From Antedon mediterranea (taxonomy: Eukaryota > Echinodermata > Crinoidea > Comatulida > Antedonidae), in the NCBI RefSeq assembly GCF_964355755.1, contig NC_092675.1, positions 21,776,912 through 21,840,911 on the forward strand: DNA of 64,000 nt. The letters are read 5' to 3'. Positions 55,774-64,000 of the stretch are shown in pieces. The notes below the pieces were generated by a model, which saw only the letters and a list, made by a program, of their open reading frames with translations, did no database searches and was not told where the DNA came from. The position numbers were made by a program, and so were the translations under genes. Position 1 is the stretch's first letter, and each line of letters opens with the position of its first letter.

Positions 55774-58700
55774 CATGAATAGAGAAATGTAAATTCATTC
55801 AAAGCAATTTGACAGCAGTGTTACAACAGGATTTATGATGCTTCATTGTACGCAAGGGAGCAAGTCATCAAATTATAGTTTTAATCAAGAAATACAATCT
55901 AAGACCTTTCAATGAATATAGTTAAAATTGTCCTTTATTAATTATATCTCAATATTCAACATATGGACGATATTTGCTAAGATATTTATTATGTAGGGAT
56001 GTACATGAATTACTTATTACAAAAAGTTGTGAGGAAATTCATGTCAAATTAGAGTTTTAATGAAGAAATACAATCCAAGGTGACCTGTTCATGGTATCCG
56101 ATTTGGTAAAGTATTGTACTTTTTGAAAACCTCTAAATTGTGGTTTTTTAATGTTCTTACTAACTTTTACCATAAACAAGAAACAAATTTCTTCTAATTT
56201 TCTTTCTTAATTTACTAATAGAGATTTTGATATGCGACGACTGATGACAAAACTATTAAGTCATGTTAATACATTGTGGAAATATTGGGAGATGTGTCCT
56301 CTCTCATCTCCAGACAGTTTGATGTTTCTAGGTCCAGACAGGATTTGTTGTTGATCCCTGGTCGTCGCAAATTAAAAGCTCCCTATTATTTGGATAATTT
56401 AATTTTTCTCAGTTAATATTAGTGCCACTGCAAACATTATATTATAAAATTACATAGTTTTTAAAATATAGAATTTCATTTCTTGTAAATTACACCAGAT
56501 TAAATTTTTGATGTATTAAAGGTTGTGGTTGGTTATCACACGAACAGTATTGTAGCAATCTTATTTCTTCCGAGATAGTGGAATTGTTACCTTAATATGG
56601 TAATATCATAATCCTTCAATCAATCTAAACTAACTTTAATCAAATGCTACTACTACATTGAATGTCCAAGAAGTTCAATCAAGTACACTGACTTAGTAAA
56701 ATGTCACACAAGAAGATACCCAAGTACATGTAAAACTGTATTAAAACCAGTTTATGGTTTAGTAAATCTTTTTATTTAGGATGCTTGTATCATAACCCCA
56801 CATCCCGAAATGGTTAGGTAAGGCAACTCCCTGGGTAAGGTATCATATAAGCCTAACCAAATATTAATACAGGTGCCACATGTGATAATATGTTACACTG
56901 TCTTATATAATTTGCCTACATTACGATACTGGACAGATAATGACCTATGTGAAGATACAGTACAGTATAATACAGGTAATATATTTTAAATTCTGAAACT
57001 TGTTTACAGTTTGGTTTGGTGTTTTTTTATTTAATTAAAAATAATTAAAGCATTTAATTTGTTTTATTAAAGCTTGAGTATTCCTATTAAACGATATTCT
57101 TATCATTCTTTCACTTTCTTTCAAACTAAGAAAGCTCATTGGATAGAGTTCTCAACCAATCAGAGGCTTTGTTGATTTCACTTACAGTGTTATTAATCTA
57201 CACACTTATGTTCGACAAGCATTAACTAAAGCACTATCAAATGATTTGCCAGATGGATGACATTGCACAGACAAGTAAGTATTCTGACTTTATCATTAAG
57301 AAAATAGTAACAATTTAGCAACCAACGTTAGTCTTTAGATAGATTATGCAATGTTCATTTTTAGGTTTTATAGATCATTTTAGATACATATTAGCAAAGT
57401 ATTGTAATGCTTGGTTCACTTTGTGGCCTAAAGGCTTTCACACCATACTATGGAAATGACGGTTAACATACACTTATATACTTTGATTTTGAAGTTTTTT
57501 ACCGTATTATATATTTTTCAATTAGGTATTTACAATCAATATTAAATTCTGGTTCCCAGCGTAGGCACAAGACAAGGGAGTTGTCCAATTACAAGCAACA
57601 GTTTGGATAATCCATTCGCATTGTGATAGGTCAAATTAGTTTTTCAGTTTACGCACTTGTGTTGTGGGATCCAAGCTTTGCAATTCGTGAGATTGTGCTT
57701 TACTACCAATCATCATCACAATAAATGCAATTGGGTCATCAGCATTATTATTCAAAACTATATCCACTATAATTCATATTAACGCTTTCAGCTGTACTGT
57801 AGTTCAGCAAGCCAGTCAATATCACATGATTAAATATTCACTCATTCAGCGATAAAGAATACATTCAATCAAATATTTCTAATACAGAATTCATCTTCTT
57901 GTATGACATATGGATCACAATGCATGAAATTAATAATAAAAATCAATACTGTCAGGCTAGAAATAAACCAATTTTATAGGGATATGAATTAAACTGATGA
58001 TAACCCAAGACAATTTCACAGGAGAGAAAACTAATTAAAGTGTTAGTTGATAACATGTTTGCCGGTCATAGTAATACTGGAATGGAATCTATTTGAAACA
58101 TAATCAGAAGTGTGTTCTTGATTATGTGAATTAGAAGACATAAGCAAAAAACACAAAATTCAAATGGGCACATCATCATATTCAGAATCATTTCATAATT
58201 ATTTTCTATAAGAGGGTAGGCATGCTTTGCTAATACGATAGGGCCAAGGTACTGTAGGGTTTCTTCTATTTTATCAAATCTATATGTTGTAGAATATCCG
58301 TTCTAAGACGGTCATTTCGACAATTGGCATTATGTCTGCCTATCTGAAAATTAAAAACAATTTATAATAGAAGACAGCAAGCCATGGGGATGATAACATG
58401 AAATTGGAAAAATGCAATATAATTTTACAGAATTTATTATCTCAATAAAAAATTAGATTCTATGTTAAATTTTCAGCTCAGAATTGATTAGTGGGTTGAC
58501 TTTAATATATTGAGACAAACTTTGGATATAATTTCATTCTACACTTTGGATATAATGTCATTCCATGACAGTGAAATAAACTGAATTTCAAAGTTGAATA
58601 AAATCCTCTACGCCACAAACTTTGTCTTCTGTAGAAATGGACACCATTCAGCACAAATTTCATTGCAATAAAACTCAATACATCCATCTTCCTATCACTA

Positions 58701-60828
58701 AATTAGAACGTCTCCTTTGGGGAACTTCTATTCTTCAGGAGGATAATCATATAGAGTTAACACATTCAGGTAGAAACAAACAAGGGGCAAGACTGTATGT
58801 TTTAACACCATAACTAACACTTTAGAAGGCATCCCCCAGGTGTTCTGTATTGATAATATTGTAGGCTCTTAATATAACCAACTACTACTATGCGTTTTTT
58901 AAATTTTTTTATATACCGTATATATATATTTTTATTGTTAAATCATACAATGTTTTAGCGCAATGGATGCAGCTGTTTGTTGTACACCAATCTGTATGAA
59001 ACATAGTAGGAGTCACTGCTAGTAACAATTTTCTTTTATTTTAGACAACATAATAATTTCATTCTTAAAACATTTGAAATGTTGGTTGGGGTCAAACATC
59101 TTAGAACTATGTAATGTATTGGGAAACACACTGTAAACAAGCAGTTGGCATCATTACTTTAAGTGCCTAAACTAACTGACTATTATATAAGTGGTACATG
59201 TCCACAATGAATGTTACTGTATCATTAACACGACTACAGTTCTGTATACGATAGAGCTCACTCACACACATTAAAATTTGAAGAAACTCATTTGACTGAC
59301 AAGTTAATTTCACCTCTAAAATTGTCTCATCTAAATTAAGCATGACAAGATAAGGATTTGTATATTAAACCATGGAGAAATTAGTTTGTAAACTAATGAG
59401 TCCATAATTAAAACATTGGTATATCCGTAGTTCTTTTCTGAACAGGAATAAACAAAAGATAAATCCACTTCAAACATTTTAATTTTCTTGTCTCATTATT
59501 CTATTCTAAAATAACTTTATTTATATCCTGTTCACTGACTACATTCATTAACAAAACCGTGAAACAAAAAACCATTCTACCAAACATCATTAGAACAAAG
59601 TATGTTATTACGCTAACTCAGCCATACGCATTAGACCCACAGTCTTGAAATTATTCATGGGTTATTTAGTAAATTACATTTCAGATTCCTGTAGTGGCAA
59701 CATTTGAGAAAGAAGGGGGGGGGGGTGAAACACACACAGAAATGTTATAATCGGCTATGATATTAACTGAAACTAACTAGGGGAAATTCCTTTTAAAAAT
59801 GTTGAAATTATCAAGATTAATAAGTCTACAATATGCTAAATAACCGAGACAAAAGTACTGTTACTGTAGCATTACACAAATTGTGACAGGTCTTCCCAAA
59901 TTAGACACAGTTTGTCTACACGAATGTCTACAAACTGATATATTTATAGTTCATCAACAGACCATCTGATTACTTTGTATTTTTTCTTATATAAAGCAAT
60001 AGTTGATGTTACTATAATGTCTTGCTCACATTGGAGTTAATTTGGTAAAATTAACCAAGTCCAAAGTGGCCAAAGAAAAGAAATTTTCTAAGGGTTGAAT
60101 TAAAAGACCAATGCCTGTCCAGAACATACTGTAGTCTTGTTAAAACTAAACCATGCTGGCTAAAAAGTTTTTATAGTGGACATATCAATTGTCATGAGAA
60201 CAATTTGTTTCTTGGTTAGAACTTTTACCTACATACCAACAATCTCCAAATAAATTCTATTTAGGCCTACAACTAAAAAATAAATTTAAAAATTATCCAG
60301 AACAGAAATTGGGTTCAACAAACGAAAAACAAATAAAAGGTTCATACTAAAAAATCAAAACAAAAGTGAATGTTTCTCATCTTTGTTTATATCTTATTTT
60401 TACTCCAGAGACTGCAAAGCTTTTATTTATTAATTTACTGAACTCCGACAGCAGTCTATCATATCAACTAAAGAAACGCTGTGGATTTGATGCAGTTGCC
60501 TTGTCAAGATTGAAGAAACACTTTGCTTAAGTGAAACAAGAGCAAGTACAATTGGCAATCCAGTGTATAATCAATGGATCCAATGTGGTGATAGTATGAT
60601 GTACACGCTGTAGTAATACAGTATCCCCTGTAAGTAATAATTCACTGTTCTTTCAGATTTTTAATGCTAAGAACTGAAATGAAATATTACAGAGATTGAT
60701 TCATTGGCCTTCAATGTTTGAATTTATTCTAACTATTTTTTCTGTCTATCAGTATCACACCTATCAATATGTTTGATCATTGCCATATTATTCAGATTTC
60801 AATGTACAGTATTACTGTACGATCAACT

Positions 60829-61485
60829 ATATGTTATGGAATGCCGTTTACGCAACATTTCGATGATATGAATTTTATGAAGCGATATGTGAATGAAATG
60901 CATCGATATGATTTGGATGGCGCGATATATGAATTAAATGTTTTTAATTGAATGCTTTGAATTGAATTTTTTGAATTGAATTGAAAAGTCAAACTATTGG
61001 CGGCGTATGTCATTTCACGATTTGTTCTCAACCTCTTAAGCTGGGGTACCCTTAACTCCTAGCCATGCTATCATCAATATGGATCCTTTACAGAGAATCC
61101 TAACAGACCTGAAACAGTGGAATGCATATTTCCAAACCCGGGTCTGTTAGGATTCTCTGTAAGGGATCCATATTGATGACAGCGTGGAAAGGAGATGAGG
61201 GTACCCAGGCTAAAGAGGTTGAGAAAAAAATCGCGAGCGGGAATGACATACGCCGCCAATACTTTGACTTCAAAACATTCAATTCAAAACATTTCATTTA
61301 AAACATTTCATTCAAAACATTTAATTCAAAACATTTCATTCAAAACAGTCAATTCAAAGCATTCAATTTAAAACATTTAATTTATATATCGCGCCATTCA
61401 ATTCATATCAATGCATTTCATTCACATATCGCGTCATAAAATTCATATCATCGAAATGTTGCGTAAACGGCGTTCCATAATATGT
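60829..61485. mobile_element. Long foldback element
   Basis: Arms of about 300 bases each pair almost throughout: outer words TTACGCAACATTTCGATGAT and its complement at about 61444-61463; inner words TGGCGGCGTATGTCATT and GATCC...GAGAATCCTAACAGA near the centre. Degenerate TTCAAAACATT units fill the middle of the right arm. No transposase frame; the likely class is a MITE or foldback transposon. Confidence 0.82.
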
Positions 61486-62557
61486 AAATATTAGATGTAT
61501 TGTCTACTGTATAGTGAGTCTATTGTTTTTGTCCTCTGCTATGTACAACTAGTAATTGCCTTCTGTATATTAACCTGTCATAGGCTACAAGTACAAGCAC
61601 TTCTATATTACTGTAGTACTGTGAGGCACTGTACTCAATATTTACAGTCAGTTTAGGGTCTTATTATCAATTTCCTTTTCAGAAGAATAAATATTTTTTT
61701 TTTACAAAAAGCATTAAAGCATAGGTCTGCTGTCTCCATATCTGTTTTTCTGCATTAATAAATGTTATTTCCAGAGGCAACATTCATCCAAAAATATTAA
61801 TGGATTCTATTTGAAATTGCTTCATAATGATTGATTTGTTACTAGGGTCTAAGGACAAGGCGCAGGTGCGTCAGATCAATTACATGATGCAAAATTAATT
61901 GGATCTATTGAATGGTGTCAGTGGGCAGACTATATGCCTAACAGTACTACATCAATGTATAAATTAATGTTATAATTCAGGAAGACATTAGCTAGATGGA
62001 ATATATCATTGAGAGGTTTGTATAATAAATTCATAGATAGATTAGATTTTATTGACATAAAACTCTACATATACATACTGAAATTTTAGTTTAAAGTGAT
62101 AAATTATGTAGCTATATAATATTATACATGATCTATGATTAGACCTCCTGAGTCTCTTGATTAACAGTGGGAGTTCCCCAATATGTCAAGTGACCTCCCA
62201 CTAATTTCTACAAATTGTTTTGGCTTTATAAAAAACATCCTGATAGTAATATATTTACCATTTAGGCTTTACTACTAGACCCCTTTAACTAAAGGTAAAA
62301 AAATGCGTCCAATACTGGCAAGGTTTTAAAAAATGAAAACATTTTAAAGCTGATTAAATGTCTATCAATCCATCAAATTGTGTTATTAGTGTTTGACGAT
62401 AATCCTTGATTCAAGTATATTTGTAAATTAGTCAAATACAAGAATTTTACCATTTATTTCAACTTTTTAATTACAATGTTGATTAAACATGAATAATGAA
62501 TTCAAAAAACAAACAGCAAAATACAACCTTCTGTGTTCATGTAAGGATATTCAGGCC

Positions 62558-62890
62558 GCAATTTTTTTTTTCGTACATAAGTTGGGGACCTCTTTTGTGA
62601 AAGATAGCTGAACTACTTCCTAAATATAACTAAACCTAACCTACTATTTTAATCTCTCTCGCTATAAAGTAAAAAGAAGTTGCTCATGGGATTCAAACCC
62701 TATACACCGACATGTAAAGTCCATAGTCTAATCCATTTGACTAAACAGACGGCGCGACAGAAAGCGTTTGCATTAGTGAATTGTTGTTAGATCAATTCAC
62801 ACCTTATGGGTATGAATAATGAATTTTCATGTTTATTTTGTGACATTTTATGAGAGGCCCCAACTTATGTACGAAAAGAAATATGGCATC
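62558..62890. mobile_element. TIR element with internal tRNA-like B box, copy 2
   Basis: Terminal repeats TTTCGTACATAAGTTGGGG and CCCCAACTTATGTACGAAAA with a flanking duplication CAGGCC (62552-62557 and 62891-62896). The interior shares GATAGCTGAACTACTTCCTA-like sequence and AACTAAACCTAACC with 17576-17951. On the minus strand it holds GGGTTTGAATCCC, a consensus-like pol III B box, preceded by GGATTAGACTATGG. Confidence 0.7.
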
Positions 62891-64000
62891 CAGGCCAACT
62901 ATGTTGATGTTCAGACCAATATAATTAATGGTGCTTCAGTGTATAACACTTGGTATATGTACAGTTATTATTCTAGCGCAACAGTAAACTCATTGACAAT
63001 ATTCAAATGCAATACATAGTGTCTTGGTAATTATTTCCCAAAGTATCACTTATTCTGACAATCAATTATGCAATTTTAGTGACACAATAGCTGTCAGATT
63101 AAATTTGTATATTTTGGTCAGATTTAAATTCAATTTATGGAGTATCATTAATCAAAAATCACCTTGTTTTAAAGGGCACATTACCTAGTAATTTATAAGT
63201 TTGAATGCTAAGTTAATAAATATTCTGTACTACTTCAGTTGTATGCTGTACAATTACAATAGACTCACTTGCAGATGTGCAATACATCAAACTGTTCTGT
63301 TGCAAGCAATAACCAATTAATAATCGTTTGAATAATAATTACCCTAATTTCTTGGTCAGTAAATTCAAGAAAATTTTAAAAAACAAGAAAATAACAGTTA
63401 CAAACATGGGTTATAATGTGCGACTTTTATCTACAACTCAAAATAATGGTTATATCATTGACCCTGTTGACCTTCAGATCAACTCATTTGAGCATATTGG
63501 ATTTTGAGTAAAGTTTTTACTTCGACAATCACCGACTGATTTTATTTGGGAACACCAATTTACACAGAAATTGTGGTCAATAAATTGTATTCTTAATAAT
63601 AAGTGAACAAATAAACTGTTATTTAACATTGCAGCAGAAACAGGGCCAGTGTGTTGTAGGTACTGGTGAGCACACAGAAAAAGAAGTAGATATTCACATA
63701 GAAACTGATCAGGAACATGCTTATCACTTGGCAGCAGTGTCTGTATACAGTATGTATGTAAAGTAATTTCAGTCTGGCGTCAGCTGTATTTCAAGATTTA
63801 GATTAGTTTAATTAACATTAGCTATAATAATTACAAAATATCCCTTTTCTCATAAACATTTCAACTTCAATAATATTTTACATTACTACAATATGCATAA
63901 AATATTATTGTAAATTATTTAATTTTAATTCATTCATTAACTACATGCAGAATTCTGTTAAAAATTAATTTAATGCACATCCATGGTTTATATTTATAGT

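Larger units (their letters stand above)
55160..64000. other. Probable SSBP upstream intron, gene continues off window
   Basis: The first visible SSBP exon starts in phase at an acceptor at 55160, so more coding exons must lie further along the minus strand. I looked for the proline/glycine-rich and LisH exons and found none up to 64000. Repeats inside are listed separately; between them I see nothing recognisable, and an unrelated nested gene is not apparent. Confidence 0.5.

Noticed and set aside
58502-58813. Overlapping short frames near 58.6 kb
   Set aside because: Opposed low-similarity frames with no domain, no splice logic and no resemblance to the surrounding SSBP gene.
55160-64000. 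Further SSBP exons or a nested gene
   Set aside because: No proline/glycine-rich or LisH-like exon with matching phase and splice sites was found; remaining short frames show no domain or codon pattern.

Overview
This is eukaryotic (animal) nuclear DNA: AT-rich, with spliced genes using GT-AG introns, CR1/L2-type LINEs, a Ty3/gypsy-type LTR element, and many palindromic DNA elements. The gene content (expanded histamine N-methyltransferase-like family, clan-2 cytochrome P450, SSBP) and the frequent AGGCCTA-type words suggest a marine invertebrate deuterostome, plausibly an echinoderm. The species assignment is inference only.

Region 1-17 kb is a decaying tandem array of histamine N-methyltransferase-like (HNMT-like) genes. 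One intact three-exon gene lies at 2718-3790. A multiply broken copy lies at 11837-12756, an exon-1 relic at 14267-14428, and an otherwise complete copy with a one-base exon-1 frameshift at 15625-16895. Between them sit direct repeats, a repeat family interrupted by a very young non-autonomous LTR retrotransposon (7774-10196), and a LINE fragment (12831-13535) whose empty site is preserved beside the intact paralogue.

Region 17-25 kb is mobile-element territory: a palindrome carrying tRNA-like sequence in both arms with a TIR element inserted in one arm, a nearly full-length CR1-like LINE on the minus strand (about 19190-22846) with a 2A-like motif and PHD-like finger, another LINE fragment, and a T-rich low-complexity tract.

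Region 25.9-33.6 kb is a fifth, divergent HNMT-like gene whose 6.7 kb first intron contains a LINE, a hammerhead-like repeat, a 2.6 kb inverted-repeat element with a second palindrome inside it, and a MITE. A single-exon Golgi-type glycosyltransferase gene (33863-34789, minus) converges on it.

Region 36.8-41.6 kb is a complete nine-coding-exon cytochrome P450 gene on the minus strand (498 residues, closest in remembered motifs to CYP17/CYP1-type clan 2). Just beyond its 3' end lies a hammerhead-ribozyme-like motif of Penelope type, next to a Harbinger-like MITE.

Region 46.6 kb to the end is the 3' half of an SSBP2/3/4-type transcription cofactor gene on the minus strand (ten coding exons, 46575-55159). 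The LisH-encoding 5' exons are not in the window; 55160-64000 is most likely intron, with a minisatellite, a foldback element and a second copy of the tRNA-like TIR element.

No operon-like or multi-gene system is evident. The genes are independent, and the most unusual content is the degenerating methyltransferase family and the layered mobile elements. Boundaries were read by eye and may be off by one or a few bases.
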